Both the position numbers and the translations under genes were made by a program. A DNA stretch of 64,000 nucleotides from Streptomyces sp. NBC_00557 (GTDB taxonomy: Bacteria > Actinomycetota > Actinomycetes > Streptomycetales > Streptomycetaceae). Location of the stretch: the NCBI RefSeq assembly GCF_036345995.1, contig NZ_CP107796.1:5890001-5954000 (forward strand), written 5' to 3'. This document shows, in pieces, positions 26,797 through 33,971 of this stretch (the first letter of the stretch is position 1; each line of letters begins with the position of its first letter). The notes under the pieces were generated by a model. The model was not told the origin of the DNA. It saw only the letters and a list, made by a program, of their open reading frames with translations, and did no database searches.

Positions 26797-27445
26797 CGCG
26801 TCGCCGCCGGTACTGCCACACCGCCGCGCCCGCCAGCACGGCCACCACCCCGGCGCCGACCGGCAACCCCAGCGAGGGCCCGCCGTCCGAACCGCTCTTC
26901 TTCTCCCCGGCGGTGGCCTTCTCGCCCGCGGAGCCGGAAACCTGCTCGCCGCACCCCTTCTTCGGAAACCCGGCGATCGCGCACAGCAGGGCGTTGGTGT
27001 CGTACCGCAGCGGCGGGGCTACGGCCGCGAGGGCGTCCGCGGCCGTCGCGCCGGCCGGGATCCGCGCGCAGGCCGTACGGCGGGCCGGCGGCGTCTCGCC
27101 GGACGGTGCGTCGGCCGGGGTGCCGAAGTCGAGGACGACGGCCACCCGCTTCGTGCCGGACCTGGCGGGCGTCCCCGCACAGATGGTGCCGAAGTCCGCC
27201 GCCCCGCGCGGCCGGCTCGCGTCCGCCGAGTCCTCGCTCACCGCGAAGCGGAAGCCCTCCACCGCGCCGTCGTCGGGACGGGCGGTCGACGGACCCTGCG
27301 TGGCGTACACCCAACCGCCCGAACCGCCCGCCGTCCGCTCCCAGAAGGACCAGTAGCGGTACCCGGTGGCGTGCGCCGGGGCCGCGGCGGCCAGGAGCAG
27401 GAACGCGGCCGGCAGGACGCTCGCGGCGCGGCGGACGGCACTCAC
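26783..27445 (-). CDS. SCO2322-family exported, membrane-anchored protein (possible corrinoid-binding beta domain)
   Basis: A 220-residue protein with a signal peptide (ending APAHA), an extracellular domain and a C-terminal TM before RRRRDDSA. The domain opens with GYRYWSFWERTAG and GWVYATQGPS. Its second half has CARIPAGATAADALAAVAPP and ALLCAIAGFPKKGC. The second half resembles the start, and the first half the end, of the DUF4430/intrinsic-factor beta domain, suggesting a circularly permuted version. That comparison is my inference. The GTG overlaps the upstream stop (GTGA). Confidence 0.75.
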   Translation of the reverse strand: MSAVRRAASVLPAAFLLLAAAAPAHATGYRYWSFWERTAGGSGGWVYATQGPSTARPDDGAVEGFRFAVSEDSADASRPRGAADFGTICAGTPARSGTKRVAVVLDFGTPADAPSGETPPARRTACARIPAGATAADALAAVAPPLRYDTNALLCAIAGFPKKGCGEQVSGSAGEKATAGEKKSGSDGGPSLGLPVGAGVVAVLAGAAVWQYRRRRDDSA

Positions 27446-28665
27446 GGCTGCTGCTTCTTCCGGCCGCTGAGCAGGAAGCCGACGCCGATGCCGGCGACGA
27501 GGCAGACGCCGACGAACCACCACACGCCGAAGCTCGAACCGCCGTCGGACCTGCCCGGCTTCTTGGTGGCGTGCGTGGCGCCGTCCATGGCCGGCGCCGG
27601 GCCCAGGGCGTAGAGGGACCGGACCAGGCTGGTGCCGCCGAAGTCGCCGGGCTGCGCGCCGACGGCGTGCGCGGCGAGGATCAGCTGCGCGTACGCCGCG
27701 GGGCCGCTCTGCGCCGCCCAGGGCCCGGCGTTCTTCTCCAGCCAGGCGTAGGTCTTCTTCGCCGGCTCGGTGCGGCCGTCCGCGGCGAGCGCCACGACGG
27801 TGTCCGCCGTGTTGCCGTAGTCCGGCTGGTCCTTGGCGCCGGGGAGCGTGGACTGCAGGTGACCGGTCCTGGCGACGGCCGCCGCGAGATACGCGCCCGC
27901 GTTGTCGGCGATCCGTGCGGGGGCGGGGTGGCCGGCCCCGGCGCACGCGTCCTTCGCGGGCGCCTTGCCGGCCTCGGCCGCGAACCCCTTGCCGAGCGCG
28001 CCGAGCACCCCGGCCGCCGTGGCGTCCGCGTTGGCGGCGAGCTTGCCCTTCTTGTCCGGCTGGTAGGCGAGGGCGCCGCCGCCGGCCTTGCCGCAGGGAA
28101 GGGACATGGCGGCGAGGAAGTCGTACGGGGACCTGCCCGACGCCTTCGCGGACGCCGGGTCCGTGCCCGCCGCCGTGAGCGCGCCGATGACGACGGAGGT
28201 GGAGTTGGTGTCACTGGCGCCGCCCGGCGAGTACCCCCAGCCGCCGTCCTTGTTCTGCACGGACTTCAGCCAGGTGACCGCCTTGCCGACGGCGTCGTCG
28301 TGCCCGCCGACGGCCTCGAGGGCCTGGACCGCGGCGGCCGTGCTGTTGGTGTCCACCACGACCTTGGCGTCGCAGGCCTTGGCCGGGTCGGCGCGGAACG
28401 CGGCGAAGGCGCCGTTCGCGCACTGCTGCCCGGTGAGCCAGTCGACCGCCTTGGCGGCGGGCCGGTAGCCGAGGGTGCGCTGGGCGACGAGCGTCAGCGA
28501 CTGCCGCCAGACGCCGTCGTAGGTCGGGTCGGACTTTCCGTACAGACCGGACGGCACGGCGACCTTGGGAGACGGCGACGGGGACTGGCCGGCGGCCGTG
28601 GCGGGCGCGGCGGCGGCCAGCACGCCTACGGCGGCGAGAGCCGCGGCACTGCGGCGGACGTTCAT
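27442..28665 (-). CDS. Exported alpha/alpha-barrel (prenyltransferase-repeat) protein, intrinsic-factor-like
   Basis: A 407-residue protein with a signal peptide, a helical repeat domain and a C-terminal TM (FGVWWFVGVCLVAGIGVGFLL) before GRKKQQP. Repeats contain WLKSVQNKDGGWGYSPGGAS and the recurring motif of D-T-N-S-T followed by a run of Ala. This is the squalene-cyclase/prenyltransferase repeat that also forms the alpha domain of vertebrate intrinsic factor and transcobalamin. No DxDD cyclase motif is seen, so enzymatic terpene cyclisation is unlikely. It is the first gene after the cobalamin riboswitch, hence a likely extracytoplasmic B12 binder. Confidence 0.78.
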   Translation of the reverse strand: MNVRRSAAALAAVGVLAAAAPATAAGQSPSPSPKVAVPSGLYGKSDPTYDGVWRQSLTLVAQRTLGYRPAAKAVDWLTGQQCANGAFAAFRADPAKACDAKVVVDTNSTAAAVQALEAVGGHDDAVGKAVTWLKSVQNKDGGWGYSPGGASDTNSTSVVIGALTAAGTDPASAKASGRSPYDFLAAMSLPCGKAGGGALAYQPDKKGKLAANADATAAGVLGALGKGFAAEAGKAPAKDACAGAGHPAPARIADNAGAYLAAAVARTGHLQSTLPGAKDQPDYGNTADTVVALAADGRTEPAKKTYAWLEKNAGPWAAQSGPAAYAQLILAAHAVGAQPGDFGGTSLVRSLYALGPAPAMDGATHATKKPGRSDGGSSFGVWWFVGVCLVAGIGVGFLLSGRKKQQP

Positions 28666-28784
28666 GGTCGGCGACTGCCTCTCTGCGGGGAACCGGCAGC
28701 GCACGGGAGACCCCCGGGCGGCTCGGCTCCGTAAACCTCGACGGTGCCGTGCGCGGCGGACCGCCGGCGCACGCGAGCCGGTCA

Positions 28785-28935
28785 ACGTCCCGCCCGGGGC
28801 ATTCCGGCTCACCATCGGTGTGACGGCTCACGGTTGGGGGCGCCCCGGGCTCGAGCGAAGTCGAGAGCGTGGGGGAGGGCCAGCGCCGGAATCGCACCGG
28901 CTTCCCCCCGTACGGGTGTGACGACGACTCACGCC
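28785..28935 (-). promoter_or_regulatory. Cobalamin riboswitch with inserted repeat
   Basis: Read on the minus strand, the leader has GGGGGGAAGCCGGTGCGATT, then CCGGCGCTGGCCC, then AACCGTGAGCCGTC, and later GAGCCGGAATGCCCCGG. These are the conserved core blocks of the B12 element (GGGAAgcCGGTG, CCGGCxCTGxCCC, CAACGGTGAG, GAGCCxGxAxxCC). A 42-bp palindromic repeat (28836-28877) splits CTGGCCC from AACCGTGAG. It should repress the downstream ECF operon when B12 is plentiful, if the insertion is tolerated. Confidence 0.8.
28836..28877. repeat. Dispersed palindromic repeat, copy 1
   Basis: GGGGGC, a G/C spacer, GCTCGAGCG, AAGTCGAGAGC and GGGGGAG in order. It forms a hairpin around GCTCGAG/CGAGAGC. 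The same 40-42 bp unit occurs at 32565-32604. This one lies inside the cobalamin riboswitch. Confidence 0.75.
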
Positions 28936-29007
28936 ACTTTACCGGCAGCCCTGCGCGGGCTGATCAGTGGCTGTGCCCACGCGCTCGCGGTGACCAGGGT
29001 CACGGTC

Positions 29008-29495
29008 ATGACGGAGACGGGGAGACTGCTGGGCTCGGGCCGTTCGGCCGACGTGTACGAGATCGACGACGCCTGGGTGCTGCGCCGGGACCGCGAGGGC
29101 CGGGGGACGCGGCGGCCGAGGGCGCCGTGATGACGTACGTACGGCAGCACGGCTGTCCGGATCCGCGGGTACGGCCCACCGGGTCGCGCACCGAGCTGGT
29201 GATGGAGCGGCTGTCCGGGCCCACCCTGCTCGAGGCCCTCGGGGACGGCCGGGTGAGCGCCCAGGACGCGGGCGCGCTGCTCGCCTCCCTGCTGCGCCGG
29301 CTGCACGCCGTACCGGGACGCGACCCGGCCGACCCGCACTCCCGCGTCCTGCACCTGGATCCGCACCCCGGCAACGTGATGCTCACCCCGGCCGGCCCCC
29401 GGGTCATGGACTGGTCCAACCCCACGATGACCCGGCAGGTGACCGAACTTCTCCCCCCGGCCGAGGAGTTGGTCAGGAACCTGGACTTCGGGTGA
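29008..29495 (+). pseudogene. Frameshifted, shortened aminoglycoside-phosphotransferase-like kinase
   Basis: The first part (MTETGRLLGSGRSADVYEID, GxGxxAxVY loop) and the second (MTYVRQHGCPDPRV, then HLDPHPGNVMLTPAGPRVMD with the Brenner HxDxxxxN site) belong to one APH/choline-kinase-fold protein. A missing G in the run near 29102-29106 shifts the frame so the first part stops at 29130. After VMDWSN the protein jumps to PTMTRQVTELLPPAEELV, skipping the usual C-terminal lobe. The gene is therefore broken twice. It lies at the left edge of the low-GC cassette. Confidence 0.75.
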
Positions 29496-29757
29496 GACCG
29501 GCGCCGGCCTTCGGGGTCTCACCGCCGAAGGCGAGGTGCAGGGTGCGGGAGGCGATCAGCCAGCTGCCGCCGGCCCGGCGGAAGGCGTCCACGTAATGCC
29601 CCACCTGGACGGGCGGACCGGCGGGGAGCAGGCCCGCTGCGTACCCGTCGACGCGGTACGTCGTGAAGTACGAGGTCGCGCTCGCCGTCTCCGGGCCGGT
29701 CACCGTGACCAGCACGTTGGACATCAGACGCCGGGACAGCCGGCCGGCCGGCCGCAT
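29473..29757 (-). pseudogene. SnoaL/NTF2-like protein, N-terminus lost
   Basis: MSNVLVTVTGPETASATSYF, then VDGYAAGLLPAGPPVQVGHY, then AFRRAGGSWLIASRTLHLAF is the C-terminal half of an NTF2-like (SnoaL_4) domain. The normal first 60-70 residues (start helix and catalytic-site strands) are not found in any frame between 29757 and 29985. It overlaps the end of the kinase remnant by 23 bases. It may still be translated from the internal ATG at 29724, but the fold would be incomplete. Confidence 0.6.
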
Positions 29758-29985
29758 GACTCGGCTCCGTGGACCACTGGTTCGTGCCCCGCCGCACGTC
29801 CTGCAGTCCCGCGACCGTCAACCGGTCCTGGAATGAGGTGAGGAAGCCGGACGGGGACGGGGCGGCAGGCAGCCTCTGGTCCCGAATGAATCTTCTGTCA
29901 CTCCGGGCACAGCCGAGAATCGCGGCGGCACAAGTCCCGGGGCGTTTACTCCCGTTCGGCTTCTCCATCGGTATACACTGCCCGA

Positions 29986-30597
29986 GTGAGCGATGCAATT
30001 TCGCAGAATAACCTAGTCACCCACCTGCAGAGCCGATCATTGCGCACCGTCACCGGCGAATGGAGGGAATCACTCTTCTACGACGGCGTGCGAGAGGTCG
30101 CCAGCATTCAGTACGGCGACCTGACGTCCACCTCGGCGCCGCTGTGCCGGATTCACTCGTACTGCATGTCGTCACACGTCCTGCTTTCCGCCGAATGCGA
30201 CTGCGTCGAGCAGATGCTGATGGCCCAGCAGCTGATCGTGAAGAACGGGGCGGGGATTATTGTCGTCCTTATGCAGGATGGCCGCGGCTTCGGTCATCAG
30301 GCATTTATGGCGGTGGCGGAGTATTCGCGAAGCAGGGGGATTCCGCAGAGCAAGGCCTACGCGGATCTCCTCGGGGACAGTGATGCCCGGAACTACAGGT
30401 CGGCCATCGGGGTGCTGCGGTACTTCGGCATTCGTGCGGTGGATCTGCTGACCAACAACCCGCAGAAGGTCCAGTCGCTCGTCGACGGCGGAATTTCCGT
30501 GGAGAAGACCACTCAACTCCGGGTCGAAGATCTCACCGATCGGCCTGAGCTGCGGCAGTCGTACCTGGACAAGCGGAACATGGGGCACGAAGTCTAG
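29986..30597 (+). CDS. Divergent GTP cyclohydrolase II-like protein
   Basis: A 203-residue stand-alone relative of RibA-type GTP cyclohydrolase II. The zinc site C-x10-C-D-C is intact (YCMSSHVLLSAECDC). MQDGRGFGH replaces the usual GQEGRGIGL, SDARNYRSA replaces xDxRDYGIG, and DLLTNNPQKV is conserved. The tyrosine usual after the GRG motif (RAYALQ) is not in register (MAVAEYSR), so the product may differ from that of RibA. GTG lies about 9 bases after TATACA, implying a leaderless mRNA. GC content is visibly lower than in flanking genes. It is the first gene of a two-gene cassette. Confidence 0.78.
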   Translation: MSDAISQNNLVTHLQSRSLRTVTGEWRESLFYDGVREVASIQYGDLTSTSAPLCRIHSYCMSSHVLLSAECDCVEQMLMAQQLIVKNGAGIIVVLMQDGRGFGHQAFMAVAEYSRSRGIPQSKAYADLLGDSDARNYRSAIGVLRYFGIRAVDLLTNNPQKVQSLVDGGISVEKTTQLRVEDLTDRPELRQSYLDKRNMGHEV

Positions 30598-30606
30598 AGG
30601 GTGGGC

Positions 30607-31497
30607 ATGGGGGAGCGGCGTTTCAGCATTCTTGGGCTGGCGGTTCCACGTCGACTGCTGTACTCGATATTCACACCGGTGGTCACGTTCTCCTTGGGCG
30701 TCGTGGCGCAGCAGCTGCTCCAGGAGTGGCTCAGTCATCACAATGCCATAACCATCGGATTGTTCTGTGTGGTGATCGTGGGGGCGTGCACCGCGGTTCT
30801 GCTGGGATTGCAGGTTCAGAAGCATTCCGACGGCCTTGACCAGGTGAAGGAAATTCTGCAGGAGTACTCCAACCAGGTCGGCACCGTCCTCGGTCGCATG
30901 GCCATGACCTCGGGAATCGCCGTTGAATATGTAGCCGATGCGGGAGTCGGGGCATCCTACAGGAAGGCTGCGGAAATAATCCGGGGCGCACGTGACAGTC
31001 TGACGTTCGTGGACTTATGGGAGCCGTTCGAGCAGTATCAGACGGGTGACCTGGGTATTGCTGACGAAACTCGCCCGGCCCGTGAGGACTTCTATGCCGC
31101 CATCAAGGAGGCCATTCGCAGCCATTCCACCGATTCGGGGCCTTTTCACCGGCGAGTCGTACAGGTCCCGCGAGATCTGCTGGAAGGGCCTATACCCTTC
31201 CATGTGGATCCGCCGTTCAAGGAGTACTTGGAGTACGTCAGCTCGTGCCAAAGACGGTACCCGCTGTCCTGTCGCGTTCGACTGTCCCCGGCAATGATAC
31301 GACTTCATTTCATTCTCATTGACCGGAGATTTGTGATCATGCCGATCCTCAGTCACGACCAGGAGAGCCAGCGTCAATTCAGGTACGGTGCGCTCTTCTT
31401 CGAAGACGGGACCGGATCGCTGTACTCATGTCTGCGGCAGATGTACCAAGTGATCGAATCCCACTCGCGCCCGCTGACCGACCGCGATCTGGGCTGA
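30607..31497 (+). CDS. Two-TM protein with cytoplasmic PLD-like (degenerate) domain; bldA-dependent TTA codon
   Basis: A 296-residue protein. Two TM segments (about residues 16-38 and 46-69) form a hairpin, then a short helix (QKHSDGLDQVKEILQEY) leads to a domain of about 210 residues. LHFILIDRRFVIMPI and the flanking pattern resemble the HxKxxxxD region of PLD-fold proteins with the catalytic pair replaced. That is a weak inference. ATG at 30607 has AGAGGG before it and lies 9 bases after the cyclohydrolase-like gene. Codon 137 is TTA (31015-31017), so translation should need the bldA tRNA. I recognise no named family. Confidence 0.72.
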   Translation: MGERRFSILGLAVPRRLLYSIFTPVVTFSLGVVAQQLLQEWLSHHNAITIGLFCVVIVGACTAVLLGLQVQKHSDGLDQVKEILQEYSNQVGTVLGRMAMTSGIAVEYVADAGVGASYRKAAEIIRGARDSLTFVDLWEPFEQYQTGDLGIADETRPAREDFYAAIKEAIRSHSTDSGPFHRRVVQVPRDLLEGPIPFHVDPPFKEYLEYVSSCQRRYPLSCRVRLSPAMIRLHFILIDRRFVIMPILSHDQESQRQFRYGALFFEDGTGSLYSCLRQMYQVIESHSRPLTDRDLG

Positions 31498-31498
31498 T

Positions 31499-31657
31499 CT
31501 CCCGGCCGACGGCCGGCCTCGCAAGGACCGCACCGTGCACGCGGGCGCCCAGCCGGTCGCCCTGGCCGCCCCCGGGGAGGAGGCCCGGCGCCTGCTCGAG
31601 CAGTGGGCCGGGCAGACGGCGGCCGGCCGGAGCTGGAAGGGGCTGACGGTCGCCTGA
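31499..31657 (+). pseudogene. C-terminal fragment of an unrecognised gene
   Basis: An open stretch ends ...LLEQWAGQTAAGRSWKGLTV-A-stop with strong GC-rich codon bias. It begins abruptly at the stop of the low-GC cassette and has no start codon with a ribosome-binding site. It looks like the tail of a native gene whose 5' part was lost when the cassette arrived. I cannot name the parent. Confidence 0.5.
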
Positions 31658-31672
31658 ACGCCGGGCCGGGCC

Positions 31673-32299
31673 TCAGCGCGAACGGCCCGGCTCCGTCAGG
31701 TCGATCAGCCTGCACACCGTCTCGATGTCGATCTTGACCTGCGCGATGGAGGCACGCCCGGAGAGCCAGGTGATCAGCGCCGAGTGCCAGGTGTGCTCGA
31801 TCACCCGGACCGCCGACAACTGCTCGGGCGTGGGGTCCTCCAGGCCCATCGCGTCCAGGATGATCAGCGTCGTCTGCCGGGATACCTGGTCGACCTCCGG
31901 CGAGACGCTGCGGTCGGCGAAGGTCAGCGCGCGGACCATCGCCTCGGCCAGATACGGCTCGCGCTGCAGCGCCCGGAAGGCCCGCATCAGGGTCCCGGCG
32001 ACCCGCTCGGCGGCCGTGTCACCCGCCGGCGGCTTCTTCCGCAGCGTGGCGTGCAGGTGCTCCAACTGGTCCTGCATCGTCGCCACCAGCAGATGGATCT
32101 TGGACGGGAAGTAGCGGTACAGCGTGCCGAGGGCCACCTGGGAGGACTCGGCGACCTCACGCATCTGCACGGCGTCGAAACCGCCGCGGCCGGCCAGTTG
32201 GGCGCTCGCGTGCAGGATCCGCCGGCGGCGGGCCTCCTGACGCTCGGTGAGCGGCGCTGAGACCGGCCTCGAAACACTGGCTTCCGCAGGCATGGGCAC
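31673..32299 (-). CDS. TetR-family regulator, KstR-like
   Basis: A 208-residue TetR repressor. The N-terminal HTH (MREVAESSQVALGTLYRYFPSK) and the C-terminal VIEHTWHSALITWLSGRASI region resemble KstR, the repressor of sterol and acyl-CoA catabolic genes in actinobacteria. Its upstream region holds a box matching the KstR consensus TnnAACnnGTTnnA (32446-32459), and the same box, perfectly palindromic, precedes a MaoC hydratase gene at 49440. GTG 32299 and ATG 32293 are both possible starts. Confidence 0.82.
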   Translation of the reverse strand: MPMPAEASVSRPVSAPLTERQEARRRRILHASAQLAGRGGFDAVQMREVAESSQVALGTLYRYFPSKIHLLVATMQDQLEHLHATLRKKPPAGDTAAERVAGTLMRAFRALQREPYLAEAMVRALTFADRSVSPEVDQVSRQTTLIILDAMGLEDPTPEQLSAVRVIEHTWHSALITWLSGRASIAQVKIDIETVCRLIDLTEPGRSR

Positions 32300-32445
32300 C
32301 GTTCCGTGACAGTCGGTGAAGGCGTCTGTGGGGCACGTGATCGAACAGCATGGCAGGGCGCCGGGCCGTGGCGCGAATCACCTGATCCACCGCTCACAGC
32401 GCCCTTACCTGCCGGTAGATTCAGAGCCTCTTGAACGATCAAGTC

Positions 32446-32459
32446 TGAAACTTGTTCTA
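32446..32459. promoter_or_regulatory. KstR-type operator
   Basis: TGAAACTTGTTCTA fits TnnAACnnGTTnnA at every fixed position and is flanked to give CTgaAACttGTTctAG. It lies between the divergent TetR and glycosyltransferase starts, fitting autoregulation. Confidence 0.65.
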
Positions 32460-32513
32460 GGTTAGCGTCCCGCGTAGTCTCGCGGGACAGTGCAGGCAGA
32501 AGGGGGCACGTCA

Positions 32514-33971
32514 GTGACCGCTGAGGCCCGGGTGGCGGGCGCCCGTCCCGACCCTGCCGCCGGTGGGGGCCCCTCCCGCTCGAGCGGAGCCGAGAGCGGG
32601 GGAGAGCGACCGCTCGACATCGCGCTCCTCACCTACAAAGGGAACCCGTTCTGCGGCGGCCAGGGAGTCTACGTACGGCACCTCTCCCGCGAACTGGCCC
32701 GGCTCGGCCACCGCGTCGAGGTCATCGGCTCGCAGCCGTACCCCGTGCTCGACGAGGGATACCCCGGACTCACCCTGACCGAGCTGCCCAGCCTCGACCT
32801 CTACCGCCAGCCCGACCCCTTCCGCACCCCCGGGCGGGAGGAGTTCCGGGACTGGATCGACGCCCTGGAGGTCGCCACGATGTGGACCGGCGGCTTCCCC
32901 GAGCCGCTGACCTTCTCCCTGCGCGCCCGCCGCCATCTGCGCGCCCGGCGCGGCGAGTTCGACGTCATCCACGACAACCAGACCCTCGGCTACGGCCTGT
33001 TGGGCGACATCGGCGCCCCCCTGGTCACCACCGTCCACCACCCCATCACCGTCGACCGGCAGCTGGAGCTGGACGCCGCCGACGGCTGGCAGCGCCGCTG
33101 GTCGGTGCGCCGCTGGTACGCCTTCACCCGGATGCAGAAGCGCGTCGCGCGCCGGCTGCCCTCCGTCCTGACCGTCTCCGGCACCTCCCGGCAGGAGATC
33201 GTCGACCACCTCGGCGTCCGCGAGGAGCGGGTGCACGTCGTGCACATCGGCGCCGACACCGATCTGTTCGCGCCGAATCCCGCCGTGCGCGAGGTGCCGG
33301 GCCGGATCGTCACCACCTCCAGCGCCGATGTGCCGCTCAAGGGACTGGTGTTCCTGGTGGAGGCCCTCGCCAAGGTGCGCACCGAGCATCCCGCCGCGCA
33401 TCTCGTCGTCGTCGGCAAACGCCCCGCGGAGGGGCCGGTCGCGGCGGCGATCGAGCGGTACGGCCTCGAAGGCGCCGTGGAGTTCGTCAAGGGCATCTCC
33501 GACGCCGAACTCGTCGACCTGATCCGCTCCGCCGAGGTCGCCTGCGTGCCCTCCCTCTACGAGGGCTTCTCGCTGCCCGCCGCCGAGGCCATGGCCACCG
33601 GCACCCCGCTGCTCGCCACCACCGGCGGCGCGATCCCCGAGGTCGCCGGACGCGACGGCGAGACCTGCCTGGCCGTACCGCCGGGCGACGCGGGCGCGCT
33701 GGCCGCCGGACTCGGCCGGCTGCTCGGGGACCCCGAGCTCCGGGTGCGGCTCGGCCGCGCGGGCCGCGAACGGGTGCTGCGGCACTTCACCTGGGCGCGG
33801 GCCGCCGAGGGCACGGTCGCCCAGTACCGCGAGGCCATCGCCCGCGCCGGCCGCTCCACCGGCCCCCGCTCCGGCGGCCGCACCCCGGCAGGCATCGGCT
33901 CCCCCACTCCCGGCCGCTTCGCGGCCCCAGCAACTGCAGGCGTCTCCTCCGAAAGCAGGGCCACGTGCTGA
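32514..33971 (+). CDS. GT4-family glycosyltransferase
   Basis: A 485-residue retaining glycosyltransferase. The N-terminal domain starts IALLTYKGNPFCGGQGVYVR (GGxG nucleotide loop). The C-terminal domain has VVVGKRPAEGPVAAAIERYG and the E-x7-E motif in PSLYEGFSLPAAEAMATGTP. GTG at 32514 follows AGGGGG. The first 35 residues are low complexity and include the translation of a dispersed repeat (GGGPSRSSGAESGGE), so the native start of the fold is after residue 35. It heads a three-gene operon with a methyltransferase and a toroid protein. The sugar acceptor is unknown. Confidence 0.88.
   Translation: MTAEARVAGARPDPAAGGGPSRSSGAESGGERPLDIALLTYKGNPFCGGQGVYVRHLSRELARLGHRVEVIGSQPYPVLDEGYPGLTLTELPSLDLYRQPDPFRTPGREEFRDWIDALEVATMWTGGFPEPLTFSLRARRHLRARRGEFDVIHDNQTLGYGLLGDIGAPLVTTVHHPITVDRQLELDAADGWQRRWSVRRWYAFTRMQKRVARRLPSVLTVSGTSRQEIVDHLGVREERVHVVHIGADTDLFAPNPAVREVPGRIVTTSSADVPLKGLVFLVEALAKVRTEHPAAHLVVVGKRPAEGPVAAAIERYGLEGAVEFVKGISDAELVDLIRSAEVACVPSLYEGFSLPAAEAMATGTPLLATTGGAIPEVAGRDGETCLAVPPGDAGALAAGLGRLLGDPELRVRLGRAGRERVLRHFTWARAAEGTVAQYREAIARAGRSTGPRSGGRTPAGIGSPTPGRFAAPATAGVSSESRATC
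32565..32604. repeat. Dispersed palindromic repeat, copy 2 (inside coding sequence)
   Basis: GGGGGC, CCCTCCC, GCTCGAGCG, GAGCCGAGAGC, GGGGGAG. It matches copy 1 at 28836 in both arms and loop. It is translated as part of the disordered N-terminus of the glycosyltransferase. Confidence 0.75.

Noticed and set aside
27442..28665. Terpene cyclase / squalene-hopene cyclase
   Set aside because: Repeat motif present, but there is no DxDD acid motif and the protein is exported and membrane-anchored. The B12 context fits better.
25660..28734. 1024-codon plus-strand open frame across the ECF/B12 operon
   Set aside because: Antisense shadow. The minus strand holds five overlapping genes with clear domain motifs.
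31499..31657. Third gene of the low-GC cassette
   Set aside because: It has strong GC codon bias unlike the cassette, no start, and looks like a native gene end.
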